Below, one piece after another: positions 53,524-62,707 of a stretch of DNA of 64,000 bases. This DNA comes from Pseudomonas yamanorum (GTDB taxonomy: Bacteria > Pseudomonadota > Gammaproteobacteria > Pseudomonadales > Pseudomonadaceae): positions 992,001 through 1,056,000 of the forward strand of contig NZ_LT629793.1 of assembly GCF_900105735.1 (NCBI RefSeq), written 5' to 3'. Positions within the stretch are counted from its first letter, which is position 1; every line of letters begins with the position of its first letter. A model generated the notes under the pieces. It searched no databases. It was given only the letters and a program-made list of their open reading frames with translations, and was not told the origin of the DNA. The translations under genes and the position numbers were made by a program.

Positions 53524-54471
53524 TCAGACCAATGCGATTGCATCCCCGAAACGCGGCGGTCCTCCTTTCCTGCCGTAGAACTCCTCACATCCATCGACCA
53601 CGGCCACCGAATGAGCACTCCTGTTGACCATCCCTATCAACGACTTATCCTGAAAGGCGCTTACCGATACTTTCTTCATGTGGCTGCGTAAGCCCAGTCG
53701 CAGGAAGCCTTCCCCTGCCACGCGCTCATCCTCACCATCGTTCAGGCTGTGTACGGCGGCATCAAAGCTCCTCGCAGCACGCCCATCGTTGTTTTCCATT
53801 TGTGCCCGTTTGGCACTGACAGCAAACAGAAAGTGCGCGTCCTTGAGCATGCCGGGATCACGCATCGGGACAAACTTTGAGCCCCTTATCGCAGTGGCCA
53901 ATTCATGTTTTTTCAAGTCCAGCCTGAATCCGTCCCGCATCACGACGTGATAACCGTCACCTACGGCTTGAACAGACCTGAAAATATCGGTCGGGCTCTG
54001 CCCGAACTTCATCATCGCCGCCTTGATCGCCGAAATGGTCACGCAATTGCCGTCGGGGCCTTGGCGAAATCCATTCCATATATTGTCGGGCTTGGCGCCA
54101 TTGCGCTTATCCGACAGATCAGGAAGCCGCTGTGGCGTTGGAGCAGGTAGTGGTGCGTCCGGCTTGGGCACCACAGTGGTTTGGGGCGCAGGCGTTACCC
54201 GAGTCGGAACGATGTTCGTCTGCTCCTTGCCTGTGAGCAGACTTTGCAACTGCGTAAAAAACTGGGTGAACAGTTCAAGGAGCTTCGCTAATACCGGGGC
54301 GTCGCTGACTGTATTACCAACGCTACCTTGACCTTTATTACCGAGTGATGAGGGGGGCTGCCTATCTACGCTTACTTGCTCAACCGGAACCGATCGCCGT
54401 GGTGTGCAGGTTTCCAGGTGTTGGTAATAGTTGCCGAGCTTTCCCGCATTGTTAATTTCTGAACACGACAT
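53524..54471 (-). CDS. Papain/calpain-like domain protein, candidate secreted effector
   Basis: The 315-residue protein has a polar N-terminus (to about residue 55), an amphipathic helix (KLLELFTQFFTQLQSLLTG, residues 63-81) and a Pro-rich linker. One copy of the domain found three times in the next gene follows: Gln137 and Cys143 in RQGPDGNC, and His287 with Asp293 in AHSVAVVDG. The ATG at 54471 has AAGGA seven bases upstream. The active-site pattern suggests a cysteine protease or acyl/amide-transfer enzyme; substrate unknown. No Sec signal peptide is seen. Confidence 0.6.
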   Translation of the reverse strand: MSCSEINNAGKLGNYYQHLETCTPRRSVPVEQVSVDRQPPSSLGNKGQGSVGNTVSDAPVLAKLLELFTQFFTQLQSLLTGKEQTNIVPTRVTPAPQTTVVPKPDAPLPAPTPQRLPDLSDKRNGAKPDNIWNGFRQGPDGNCVTISAIKAAMMKFGQSPTDIFRSVQAVGDGYHVVMRDGFRLDLKKHELATAIRGSKFVPMRDPGMLKDAHFLFAVSAKRAQMENNDGRAARSFDAAVHSLNDGEDERVAGEGFLRLGLRSHMKKVSVSAFQDKSLIGMVNRSAHSVAVVDGCEEFYGRKGGPPRFGDAIALV

Positions 54472-54552
54472 ATAACTATCCTTCTTCAAGGGCTCCCCGG
54501 CGTTTATTGACCGGGAAGCGCTTTATTGAAAAAACCAGAGGAAGTCGCTGAC

Positions 54553-55689
54553 TTACCTGCTCATTCGGCGACCAGGATGGGAACGCCAGTCGTTGTCATA
54601 AACCCGGCGCCGGCCTGTGGTTTCCAGCAAGAAATCATCCTTGGCCGGGCCGGGTGCGGTAACGTCCGACGTCGGTGTATCTGGCGTCGGCAGGATTGGC
54701 GCGTCCGGGCTCGGTGGGACGAGGGCGCCTGGCGTCGGCGGGACCGGTGCGTCTGGATTCGGCGAGACCGGTGCGTCTGGATTCGGCGAGACCGGCGCGT
54801 CTGGCTTCGGCGAGACGAGTACCGTCGGTGCATTGGGCTTCGGCGGGACGGGGGCGCGTGGATTCGGTACATCCGGGTGAGGGCAATGGCAGTTCATCAC
54901 TTGGACCGTGACGTTTACATCGGAATTGCTCCTGTTGTTCACTTGCACGTCTTTGGGCAACGCGGGTTCCCGCAAGCGGAATTCCGTCAATGTCTGGGGC
55001 TTTGGCGTTACGGTGAGCGTGGAATTCAGGACCGCTGGATTGTTTGCCGGCGTGTCTTTCTGCGTAGACACCTCAGGATTAGTCCCGGCCTTGTCCTTGA
55101 GTACCGTCTTCAGCACTTCCGGTTGAGTCCCGGCCTTGTCCTTGAGTACCGTCTTCAGTACTTCCGGTTGAGTCCCGGCCTTGTCCTTGAGTACCGTCTT
55201 CAGTACTTCCGGTTGAGTCCCGGCCTTGTCCTTGAGTGCCGTGTTCAGCACTTCCGGTTGAGTCCCGGCCTTGTCCTTGAGTGCCGTGTTCAGCACTTCC
55301 GGTTGAGTCCCGGCCTTGTCCTTGAGTGTCGTGTTCAGCACAGTGGCATGACTGCCAGCCTTATCCTTGACCTGGGCATCGCCCTCTCTCTCGGGTTTAG
55401 GCTGTGGACCTGCATCGGGTATCAACCTGGGCATCCCACCCTGACCGGACAGCATGTTCCGTATAGCCTTAAAGGCATACTCAAACATCTCGAACAACTT
55501 CTCGAGTGCATCTTTATTTAAGGTAACTGTTCCGTCCGACCCAACGGCGGGATTGTTTTTCAATAATGTACCGGCTGCAGGTGCCGGCTTTTCACCCGCA
55601 CTCTTATCGACAGACCCTGGCAGCTCCGTACTCGGCTGATTGAAGTCATTATTCAAGCGAGAGAAGTTATTGACCGAAAAATGAGACAT
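54553..55689 (-). CDS. Repeat-rich candidate secreted protein, first gene of hrp-box operon
   Basis: The 378-residue protein starts MSHFSVNNFSRLNND, Ser/Asn-rich with no acidic residue before position 15, as in many Pseudomonas type III substrates. An amphipathic helix (KLFEMFEYAFKAIRNMLSG, residues 64-82) resembles that of the next gene. Residues 108-212 are seven 15-residue repeats of the form KDKAGTQPEVLKTVL. A Pro-rich region with repeated P-x-P-DAPV units (about 295-350) follows. No catalytic motif is visible, so it may be a translocator, harpin-like or binding protein. AAGGA lies seven bases before the ATG; an hrp box lies 105-132 bases upstream. Confidence 0.6.
   Translation of the reverse strand: MSHFSVNNFSRLNNDFNQPSTELPGSVDKSAGEKPAPAAGTLLKNNPAVGSDGTVTLNKDALEKLFEMFEYAFKAIRNMLSGQGGMPRLIPDAGPQPKPEREGDAQVKDKAGSHATVLNTTLKDKAGTQPEVLNTALKDKAGTQPEVLNTALKDKAGTQPEVLKTVLKDKAGTQPEVLKTVLKDKAGTQPEVLKTVLKDKAGTNPEVSTQKDTPANNPAVLNSTLTVTPKPQTLTEFRLREPALPKDVQVNNRSNSDVNVTVQVMNCHCPHPDVPNPRAPVPPKPNAPTVLVSPKPDAPVSPNPDAPVSPNPDAPVPPTPGALVPPSPDAPILPTPDTPTSDVTAPGPAKDDFLLETTGRRRVYDNDWRSHPGRRMSR
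55054..55368. repeat. Seven tandem 45-base coding repeats
   Basis: A 45-base unit is repeated seven times within the repeat-rich protein gene. The middle five copies are nearly identical in DNA, and the two outer ones have diverged. Recent expansion by slippage or recombination is likely. Confidence 0.9.
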
Positions 55690-55793
55690 AAATAAATCCT
55701 TATTCAGTGATTGCCAAAACACCGTCAGCGGCCTGGAACAAACCGTCCGGGTTCTGGACTGGAAACAAACCCAAGTGCTGCACACTCGCTACT

Positions 55794-55821
55794 TTCGTGG
55801 GTGTTGCGGGCATCGGGTTCC
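55794..55821 (-). promoter_or_regulatory. hrp box (HrpL-dependent promoter motif)
   Basis: On the minus strand the sequence reads GGAACC, 15 bases, CCACGAA. It matches the GGAACC-N15/16-CCACNNA consensus of promoters used by the ECF sigma factor HrpL in type III secretion regulons. It points at the three candidate effector genes, with a leader of about 100 bases. Confidence 0.7.
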
Positions 55822-56171
55822 GAAACTTAGCCTTCACATAAGGAAATCAAATGAAAATCGAGACGTTATCCTATGGACTTTCCGGAATACATCGTGCCTT
55901 ACCGGTCTTCGCAGTGGGCAAAACAGATATATCAGGCAACAGTCAGGTATTAAGGCAAATTGCTGAAATCACTCACTCACACAAATCCATCAAGCCTGTG
56001 TTATTGCGCGCGCTTTAATATCCAAACTAATAAAAATTCAAAATACCGCCATCTAACACCGCAAGATCCTGTAGCAAACAAGAAGCCTGCTCACATATAT
56101 AAAGCAACTAAAAAACCAAACTACAACCCAGCAGCGATCGTTCCTCTCACGGCTCAACGTTTTATTACAAG

Positions 56172-56198
56172 CAAAAAAAGGGCGCCCACCGCGCCCTC
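56172..56198 (-). terminator. dusC terminator
   Basis: On the minus strand GGGCGC and GCGCCC pair around GGTG, followed by seven T. Confidence 0.8.
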
Positions 56199-56231
56199 AA
56201 TTACTGTATTGAAACGATTATATATATGAAC

Positions 56232-57197
56232 TTAATTTTGCAACGCCACCGAATCAGGTACTCCCAACAATCGTCCTACCTGCTCCAGGTCGGTTTCCCG
56301 ACGCATCTGCGTAAATAGTTCGACCGCCTCAGGATAGTTGCGGGTCAACATGGCCAGCCATTGCTTCAAGCGCCCCGGCGCCTGGCGCTCGGTCAATTGC
56401 TCGACGGATTGCCGCCAGAACTCGTGAAGCATTGGCTGCATCTGTGCCCAAGTCATCACTATCACCTCTTCCCCTGCTCGCGCGGCAGCAATCTGCCGGG
56501 CAAGGTCGGGGCGGGCCACCAGGCCGCGACCGAGCATGATGTCTTCGACGCCGCTGATTTCACGGCAACGTCGCCAGTCTTCAACGCTCCAGATATCACC
56601 GTTGGCGAACACCGGCACCTTCACCACCTCCTGTACGCGCGGGATCCACTCCCAATGCGCAGGGGGTTTGTAGCCGTCAACCTTGGTGCGTGCGTGTACG
56701 ACGATATGCGCCGCGCCGCCTTCGGCCAGGGCCGTGGCGCACACCAGGGCACCATCCGGGCTGTCGAAGCCCAGGCGCATCTTGGCAGTCACCGGAATGT
56801 GCGCCGGCACCGCACGCCGTACGTGCTCGACGATCTGGTTGAGCAGTTCCGGCTCCTTGAGCAATACCGCACCGCCACGGGACTTGTTGACGGTCTTGGC
56901 CGGGCAACCGAAGTTCAGGTCCACCACCTGAGAGCCCAGCTCACACGCCAGGGCCGCGTTTTCCGCCAGGCACACCGGGTCTGAACCGAGTAACTGCACA
57001 CGCAGAGGCACGCCGGCAGCGGTCTTGGCACCGTGCAGCAACTCAGGGGCGAGTTTGTGGAAATAAGCAGGCGTCAGCAGGCGGTCGTTGACCCGGATGA
57101 ACTCGGTCACGCACCAATCAATACCGCCGACCCGGGTCAGCACGTCCCGCAGGATGTTGTCGACCAACCCCTCCATGGGCGCCAAAGCAATTTGCAT
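56232..57197 (-). CDS. dusC: tRNA-dihydrouridine(16) synthase
   Basis: DusC reduces U16 in tRNA. The 321-residue FMN protein begins [19 protein letters not shown] and has the catalytic cysteine in [21 protein letters not shown]. The TIM-barrel motifs [18 protein letters not shown] and [11 protein letters not shown] follow. Length and C-terminal region fit DusC rather than DusA or DusB. It is a single gene ended by its own terminator. Confidence 0.92.
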   Translation of the reverse strand: MQIALAPMEGLVDNILRDVLTRVGGIDWCVTEFIRVNDRLLTPAYFHKLAPELLHGAKTAAGVPLRVQLLGSDPVCLAENAALACELGSQVVDLNFGCPAKTVNKSRGGAVLLKEPELLNQIVEHVRRAVPAHIPVTAKMRLGFDSPDGALVCATALAEGGAAHIVVHARTKVDGYKPPAHWEWIPRVQEVVKVPVFANGDIWSVEDWRRCREISGVEDIMLGRGLVARPDLARQIAAARAGEEVIVMTWAQMQPMLHEFWRQSVEQLTERQAPGRLKQWLAMLTRNYPEAVELFTQMRRETDLEQVGRLLGVPDSVALQN

Positions 57198-57237
57198 GGA
57201 AAACACTCAACGAAAAACGTGGCGCAGTTTACGGGTT

Positions 57238-57687
57238 TCAGGCGCCGGAGGGTAACTCGCCTTGCAGCGCCGGGCCGTAACCTTCAATAAATTCCGACGG
57301 CATGCGCTTGGGCTTGCCGCTGGACAACTCGATGCAGACAAAGGTGGTTTGCGCCCGCAGCAACGTGGCGCCGTCACGGGGCCGTACCAGTTGGAAGCGC
57401 CGGGTCATTTTCAGGCGCTGGTCCCAGTCGACGATCCAGGTCGCCAATTGCAGCTCATCGCCTTCGTAGCCGGCGGCGAGGTAATCGATCTCATGGCGCA
57501 CCACGGCCATGGCGCGGTCCAGTCGGCGGTACTCGGTAAGATCCAGCCCCAGGCGCTGGGAATGGCGCCATGCGCAGCGTTCCAGCCAGGACACATAGAC
57601 CGCGTTGTTGGCGTGCCCCAGGCCGTCGATGTCTTCGGCACCGACCTGAAGATCGATGATAAACGGCGTTGCCAAATCCCAGCCCAT
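57238..57687 (-). CDS. Acyl-CoA thioesterase (4HBT hotdog)
   Basis: The 149-residue protein shows the hotdog motif IDGLGHANNAVYVSWLERCA near residue 19, with the catalytic Asp, and ends in FIEGYGPAL. It resembles YbgC/4-hydroxybenzoyl-CoA thioesterases; substrate unknown. GGGAG lies six bases before the ATG at 57687. It follows an alpha/beta hydrolase and a TetR gene on the same strand. Confidence 0.85.
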   Translation of the reverse strand: MGWDLATPFIIDLQVGAEDIDGLGHANNAVYVSWLERCAWRHSQRLGLDLTEYRRLDRAMAVVRHEIDYLAAGYEGDELQLATWIVDWDQRLKMTRRFQLVRPRDGATLLRAQTTFVCIELSSGKPKRMPSEFIEGYGPALQGELPSGA

Positions 57688-57737
57688 GCAGTGCTCCCGG
57701 TCGATTAATGTCGGCGGCGAGCAGTGTAACCCATGGT

Positions 57738-58571
57738 TCAGGCGGTTTGGCGCTCCGGCACGTGGCGACCGGCGAGCAGCGCCAGGACGCCTTCGATCAC
57801 GCGCGGATCTGCCAGCACCTTTTGGTGCCCGCCTTGCTCCAGGCGCAGCAGGCGGCTGTCGAACCAGGCGTCGTGGATCACCTGGCAGGCTTTGACCGAG
57901 ACGAAGGTATCGTCTTCGGCATGTACGATCAGCCCCGGGATATTCATTTGATAGTGGGCGACGTCGAGGTGCTTGAGGGGCATGCCCATCGTCAGTTCCA
58001 CCTCCTGGATAAACGCCGACCGCGCTCGCGCTGGCAGACCGACCATGCCGGCAAAGCCGCGCAATACGTCGAGAAACCGCGAGGGTGCCGCGATGCTGAC
58101 CAAGGCCTCGGTGCGCAAGCCCAACTGCACCGCCAGCATCGCACTGGCGCCGCCCATGGAGTGACCGACGACCGCATGCAGCGGTGGCAGCTCGGCCGCG
58201 GCTTCCAACATAGCGCGGGCAAACAGCAGCACATGGGCTTCGCGCCCCGGCGAACGCCCGTGGGCCGGACCATCCAGCGCAACCACCGAATAGCCCGCCT
58301 CCACCAGTGCCGTGATCAGGCTGGCGAACTGCGTCGGACGCCCTTCCCAGCCATGCATCAACAACACTGCAGGGCCTTGGCCCCACTTCAGCGCCGACAG
58401 GCCGAAACGCAAAGTGATGCGCTCGGATTGCGCCAGCAGCGGCAGCTCCCAGTCACGGGGTGGCAGATCACGAGGCGTCATGAACACTCGACGCATCTTG
58501 CTGGCAACGGTGTGCGGCGCCAGCCGGCCCAAGGTGCCATTGACGCCACGAATCCATTTCAACGTGCCCAT
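57738..58571 (-). CDS. Alpha/beta hydrolase
   Basis: The 277-residue protein has the oxyanion motif LMHGWEGRP near residue 71, the nucleophile elbow GHSMGGAS near residue 136, an acid in HAEDDTFV and the catalytic His in GGHQK. There is no signal peptide. It lies 28 bases after the TetR gene, so the three genes probably form one operon. Substrate unknown. Confidence 0.88.
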   Translation of the reverse strand: MGTLKWIRGVNGTLGRLAPHTVASKMRRVFMTPRDLPPRDWELPLLAQSERITLRFGLSALKWGQGPAVLLMHGWEGRPTQFASLITALVEAGYSVVALDGPAHGRSPGREAHVLLFARAMLEAAAELPPLHAVVGHSMGGASAMLAVQLGLRTEALVSIAAPSRFLDVLRGFAGMVGLPARARSAFIQEVELTMGMPLKHLDVAHYQMNIPGLIVHAEDDTFVSVKACQVIHDAWFDSRLLRLEQGGHQKVLADPRVIEGVLALLAGRHVPERQTA

Positions 58572-58599
58572 CGCTCATTCCTCAGGCCAGAAGCCGTTC

Positions 58600-59139
58600 T
58601 TAACGCACTGCGGACTTGGCCGCACGCAACACACGGTCCGACAACTCACCCGGGCCCAAGGCGCGAGCCAGCGACAAGCCGCCGATCATCAACGCCATGT
58701 CGGCCAGGGCCTTGTCGGTGTCTTCCGGGCTGGCGGCCAGCTGTGCGGCCATCAGCTCGCAGTGTTCGTTCAAGGCCTGGCGAAATTCGTCCGGCAGGCG
58801 GCTCATCTCGCCCACGGTGGCCGGGATCGGGCACGCCTGGTCGGTAGAGTCACGGTGCTTGCGCGACAGGTAGAACGCTGCCACCAGGGCGCGGCGCTCT
58901 TCACCGGTCAAGGTCGAGTCCATGTCATCGATGGACGCGCGACGCCGGGCCAACAACGCGGTGAAGGCCTCCAGCATCAGCGCATCCTTGCTTTCAAAGT
59001 GCGCGTAAAAACCACCGACGGTGAGCCCCGCCGCGCCCATCACTTCGCCCACACTCGGCTCGGCCGGGCCACGCTGCACCAGGGCAGCGCTGGCAGCTTG
59101 CAGAATACGTTCGCGGGTTTGCGCTTTTTTATCGTTCAT
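58600..59139 (-). CDS. TetR-family regulator
   Basis: The 179-residue protein has an N-terminal helix-turn-helix (RERILQAASAALVQRG, VGEVMGAAGLTVGGFYAHF) and a helical ligand domain. A perfect palindrome lies 26 bases upstream of its start, so it probably represses itself and the hydrolase and thioesterase genes behind it. Confidence 0.9.
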   Translation of the reverse strand: MNDKKAQTRERILQAASAALVQRGPAEPSVGEVMGAAGLTVGGFYAHFESKDALMLEAFTALLARRRASIDDMDSTLTGEERRALVAAFYLSRKHRDSTDQACPIPATVGEMSRLPDEFRQALNEHCELMAAQLAASPEDTDKALADMALMIGGLSLARALGPGELSDRVLRAAKSAVR

Positions 59140-59164
59140 CGTTGCCTCCGAATCTCATGCTTCG

Positions 59165-59187
59165 AATATTATTACCATAATAATATT
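59165..59187. promoter_or_regulatory. Palindromic operator of the TetR gene
   Basis: AATATTATTA and TAATAATATT are perfect 10-base complements around CCA. It is placed between the TetR start and its presumed promoter. Confidence 0.7.
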
Positions 59188-59265
59188 TCGCAAGCCACCG
59201 GCATGACCATTGGTCAGAAGAACATTCAAGGAAGAGGAAGGAAGATTGGCCAAACGCCAGACAAA

Positions 59266-59299
59266 CAAAAGGGCCATTCAATAATTGAATGACCCTTAA
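59266..59299 (-). terminator. Terminator of the tRNA-Glu/Ala operon
   Basis: On the minus strand AGGGTCATTCAAT and ATTGAATGGCCCT pair, followed by TTTGTTT. It lies after the last tRNA-Glu. Confidence 0.75.
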
Positions 59300-59322
59300 A
59301 AATCCCGCAGAGCGGGTAATCG

Positions 59323-59398
59323 TGGCGTCCCCTAGGGGACTCGAACCCCTGTTACCGCCGTGAAAGGGCGGTGTCCTAGGCCACTAGACGAAGGGGAC
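59323..59398 (-). tRNA. tRNA-Glu(TTC), copy 2
   Basis: Minus strand: acceptor GTCCCCT with AGGGGAC, anticodon loop CTTTCAC, T arm GGTTCGAGTCC, encoded CCA. Identical to the copy at 59605. Confidence 0.95.
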
Positions 59399-59478
59399 AC
59401 AAACCTTCTGTACAACTGATCAGCGCTGAGTACTGATCGAATTCAAGGACGGTGTGGCCAGACCTCGAACCTGTAAAT

Positions 59479-59554
<76 letters not shown>

Positions 59555-59604
59555 GGATTTTTCGCCTCGCGGCGCAGCAGACCTTTCGAACTGCTTGTTG
59601 AAAC

Positions 59605-59680
59605 TGGCGTCCCCTAGGGGACTCGAACCCCTGTTACCGCCGTGAAAGGGCGGTGTCCTAGGCCACTAGACGAAGGGGAC
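59605..59680 (-). tRNA. tRNA-Glu(TTC), copy 1
   Basis: Same sequence and anticodon loop (CTTTCAC) as the copy at 59323. It lies in a duplicated Ala-Glu unit of about 282 bases. Confidence 0.95.
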
Positions 59681-59759
59681 ACAAACCTTCTATACAACAT
59701 GATCAGGCTGAGTCTGATCGAATTCAAGGACGGTGTGGCCAGACCTTGAACCTGTAAAT

Positions 59760-59835
<76 letters not shown>

Positions 59836-59941
59836 TCGTCGGTGAGGACGGGGCGAATCTTAATGGCGTATTCGAAACGTGTCAAATTTATTTTCAACAA
59901 TTTTCAAAATTTTTTGCCGAGATAACAATCACTTACCGAGC

Positions 59942-59964
59942 AAACCCCGGAAAACCGGGGTTTG
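59942..59964 (-). terminator. gltX terminator, weak
   Basis: AAACCCCGG and CCGGGGTTT pair around TTTT on the minus strand, without a long T-run after it. Confidence 0.5.
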
Positions 59965-59982
59965 GCCATTACAACCGCGGGC

Positions 59983-61464
59983 TTAAGCGATAGCGCCCAG
60001 CAGCTTTTCCCATTCCTTGTTTTCTTTCTTCGACACACCACCAAGCAAATCAAGGGCTTGTCGCAGACGGAAACGGGTAAGGTCCGGGCCCAGAATTTCC
60101 ATCGCATCGAGTACCGACACCGAACTCGCCTGCCCGGTGATCGCAGCAAACATCAACGGCATCGCATCGCGCAGTTTCAATTCCAGGGATTCAACCACCG
60201 CCTGGATAGTCGCGGTGATTGCATCCTTCTCCCACTGGCGCAGGCTTTCGAGCTTCCACAGGATCAACTGCATCAACTGGCGAACCTGGTCAGCCGAGAG
60301 CTTCTTCGACTCAAACAGCTTCACGTCCGGGTTCACGCCACCGGCAAAGAAGAAGCTCGCCAACGGTGCGACCTGGCTGAACGTCTCCACCCTGCCCTGC
60401 ACCAGCGGCGCGATCTTCATCATGTACTCGGGGTTCAACGCCCACTGCTGCACGCGGCTGGCGAACTCTTCCACCGGCAGGTCACGCAGCCACTGGCCGT
60501 TGAGCCACGACAGTTTCTCGATGTCGAAGATCGGCCCGCCCAGGGACACACGGGACAAGTCGAAGTTATCGACCATTTCCTGCAACGAGAACTTCTCGCG
60601 CTCGTCCGGCATCGACCAGCCCATGCGGCCCAGGTAGTTGAGCATCGCCTCAGGCATAAAGCCCATGCGCTCGTAGAAGGTCACCGAAGTCGGGTTCTTG
60701 CGCTTGGACAGTTTGCTCTTGTCCGGGTTACGCAGCAGCGGCATGTAGCACAGCTGCGGTTGTTCCCAGCCGAAGTACTCGTAGAGCAGGATCAGTTTCG
60801 GCGCCGATGGCAGCCACTCTTCGCCACGCAGTACGTGGGTGATGCCCATCAGGTGGTCGTCCACCACGTTGGCCAGGAAGTACGTCGGCAGGCCGTCGGT
60901 CTTCATCAGCACTTGCATGTCCATGCGGTCCCACGGGATCTCGACGTCACCGCGCAGCATGTCCGGCACCACGCACACGCCTTCGCTCGGCACCTTCATG
61001 CGGATAACGTGCGGCTCGCCGGCGGCCAGGCGCTGGGCCACTTCTTCCTTCGACAGCAGCAGTGCGCGGCCGTCATAGCGCGGGGTTTCGCCACGGGCCT
61101 GTTGCTCGGCGCGCATCTGGTCCAGCTCTTCGGCGGTGCAGAAGCACGGGAAGGCGTGGCCCATGTCGACCAACTGCTGAGTGTATTTTTTGTAGATGTC
61201 GCTGCGCTCGCTCTGGCGATACGGGCCGTGGGGACCGCCGACATCCGGGCCTTCAGCCCAGGTAATGCCCAACCAGCGCAGGGCATCGAAAATCTGCTGT
61301 TCCGACTCACGGGTGGAGCGCAGTTGATCGGTGTCTTCGATCCGCAGGATGAATTCACCGCCATGCTGCTTGGCAAAGCAGTAGTTGAACAAGGCGATGT
61401 AAGCAGTACCTACGTGGGGATCCCCAGTAGGCGATGGCGCGATGCGCGTGCGGACGGTGGTCAT
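59983..61464 (-). CDS. gltX: Glutamyl-tRNA synthetase
   Basis: GltX charges tRNA-Glu. The 493-residue class I synthetase has [20 protein letters not shown] near the start (the HIGH-type motif here is HVGT) and SKLSKRKNP (KMSKS-type) near residue 240. The start at 61464 ([12 protein letters not shown]) is standard. It is followed by two tRNA-Glu genes on the same strand, so enzyme and substrate genes are neighbours. Confidence 0.96.
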   Translation of the reverse strand: MTTVRTRIAPSPTGDPHVGTAYIALFNYCFAKQHGGEFILRIEDTDQLRSTRESEQQIFDALRWLGITWAEGPDVGGPHGPYRQSERSDIYKKYTQQLVDMGHAFPCFCTAEELDQMRAEQQARGETPRYDGRALLLSKEEVAQRLAAGEPHVIRMKVPSEGVCVVPDMLRGDVEIPWDRMDMQVLMKTDGLPTYFLANVVDDHLMGITHVLRGEEWLPSAPKLILLYEYFGWEQPQLCYMPLLRNPDKSKLSKRKNPTSVTFYERMGFMPEAMLNYLGRMGWSMPDEREKFSLQEMVDNFDLSRVSLGGPIFDIEKLSWLNGQWLRDLPVEEFASRVQQWALNPEYMMKIAPLVQGRVETFSQVAPLASFFFAGGVNPDVKLFESKKLSADQVRQLMQLILWKLESLRQWEKDAITATIQAVVESLELKLRDAMPLMFAAITGQASSVSVLDAMEILGPDLTRFRLRQALDLLGGVSKKENKEWEKLLGAIA

Positions 61465-61660
61465 GGCGGGTCTCGAATTGGCGATAAAACTGAAAATGAA
61501 ACAAGGGGCGAATGGTAACAGCCCCAAGCCCTTGGGCTCCAGCGTGGGGAGGCGAACAAAGGGCATATGAGACAAGCTCCGGTCTCAAGTCCCGCCATGG
61601 CTATTTGCCAGATCATTCGCTGGCTATATTCCATTACCTTTTGTCGACGACCTTATCGCC

Positions 61661-62707
61661 ATGCCTGCCCCGCTCAAACGCCGCCTGTTTATCTTCCTGT
61701 TGATCGTGGTCCTGATTGCCGCGGGCTTTTTCGCCCAGTGGTTCTTCAAGGGCCGCTTTTATGAGAGCACCGACAACGCCTACGTCCAGGGCGAGATCAC
61801 CCGGGTTTCCAGCCAACTGGGCGCGCGCATCGTCGAGGTGCTGGTGGGCGATAACGAACACGTGGAAAAAGGCCAATTGCTGGTCAAGCTCGAAGGCGAT
61901 GACTTCCACCTCGCCGTCGACCGCGCCAACGCCGCCCTGGCCATGCGCGAAGCCGAGCGCGTGCAGGCCCAGAGCAAACTCACCCAGCAAGCCAGCCTGA
62001 TCGCCGCCGGTGCAGCCAAGGTTTCTTCCAGCCAGGCCACCCTCGGGCGCTCGCAGATCGACCTGAACCGCGCACAAACCCTGCGCAAGCCCGGCTACGT
62101 CTCGGAAGAACGGGTCACCACCCTCGACGCCGACAACCACATCGCCCGCTCCCAAGTGACCATGGCCCAGGCCGACCTGCAGGGCCAGCGCCAGCAGGTC
62201 AACGCCCTGAACGCCGAGATCAAGCGCCTCGACGCAATGATCGCCAACGCCAAGACCGACCTGGCCCAGGCCGAACTGAACCTGACCCGCAGCGAAATCC
62301 ACGCGCCCATCAGCGGCCTGATCGGCCAGCGTGCCGCGCGCAACGGTCAATATGTGCAAGCCGGTGCCTACCTGCTGTCGATCGTCCCGGACCAGGACAT
62401 CTGGGTGCAGGCCAACTTCAAGGAAACCCAGATCGGCCACATGCAGCCCGGGCAAAAGGCCGAACTGACGTTTGATGCCTACAGCGATACCCCGATCGAA
62501 GGCCGCGTGGCCAACCTGTTCGGCGCCTCCGGCGCGCAGTTCAGCCTGCTGCCACCGGACAATGCCACGGGCAACTTCACCAAAGTCGTACAACGGATTC
62601 CGGTCAAACTGACCTTCGCCGCCGACAACCCGCTGCAGGGCAAAATCCGCCCGGGCATGTCGGTGACGGTCAAAGTGAATATCCAAGACCCGCACGATGG
62701 CCGGTGA
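61661..62707 (+). CDS. emrA: EmrA-type membrane fusion protein
   Basis: The 348-residue HlyD-family protein has one N-terminal membrane span (LFIFLLIVVLIAAGFFAQWF). A lipoyl-like half-motif (TDNAYVQGEITRVSSQLGAR), a coiled-coil hairpin (residues 90-215) and a beta-barrel domain with GRNGQYVQAG-like sequence (AARNGQYVQAGAY) follow. It links an inner-membrane MFS pump to an outer-membrane channel for drug export. The next gene, the pump, starts 11 bases before its stop. Confidence 0.9.
   Translation: MPAPLKRRLFIFLLIVVLIAAGFFAQWFFKGRFYESTDNAYVQGEITRVSSQLGARIVEVLVGDNEHVEKGQLLVKLEGDDFHLAVDRANAALAMREAERVQAQSKLTQQASLIAAGAAKVSSSQATLGRSQIDLNRAQTLRKPGYVSEERVTTLDADNHIARSQVTMAQADLQGQRQQVNALNAEIKRLDAMIANAKTDLAQAELNLTRSEIHAPISGLIGQRAARNGQYVQAGAYLLSIVPDQDIWVQANFKETQIGHMQPGQKAELTFDAYSDTPIEGRVANLFGASGAQFSLLPPDNATGNFTKVVQRIPVKLTFAADNPLQGKIRPGMSVTVKVNIQDPHDGR

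Larger units (their letters stand above)
55690..56231. other. AT-rich intergenic region with hrp box
   Basis: These 540 bases between the effector-like operon and dusC hold the hrp box and the dusC terminator. An open plus-strand frame at 55960-56229 has no convincing ribosome binding site or protein features, and I do not call it. The rest is low in GC and shows nothing I can identify. Confidence 0.6.

Noticed and set aside
54485..54520. Hairpin between the first and second effector-like genes considered as a terminator
   Set aside because: The stem CCCGG-CCGGG is short and no T-run follows on the minus strand, so it should not separate the genes.
55054..55368. Regular 45-base repeats considered as a CRISPR array
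   Set aside because: The repeats are contiguous with no spacers, stay in frame and encode a 15-residue protein repeat.
55960..56229. An 89-codon plus-strand frame next to dusC
   Set aside because: There is no convincing ribosome binding site, the composition is Asn/Lys-rich as expected of AT-rich intergenic DNA, and it runs through the dusC terminator.
57215..57240. AACGTGGCGC near dusC considered as a fourth copy of the phage inverted repeat
   Set aside because: Only one arm is present and it lies in the chromosome, so it is probably chance.
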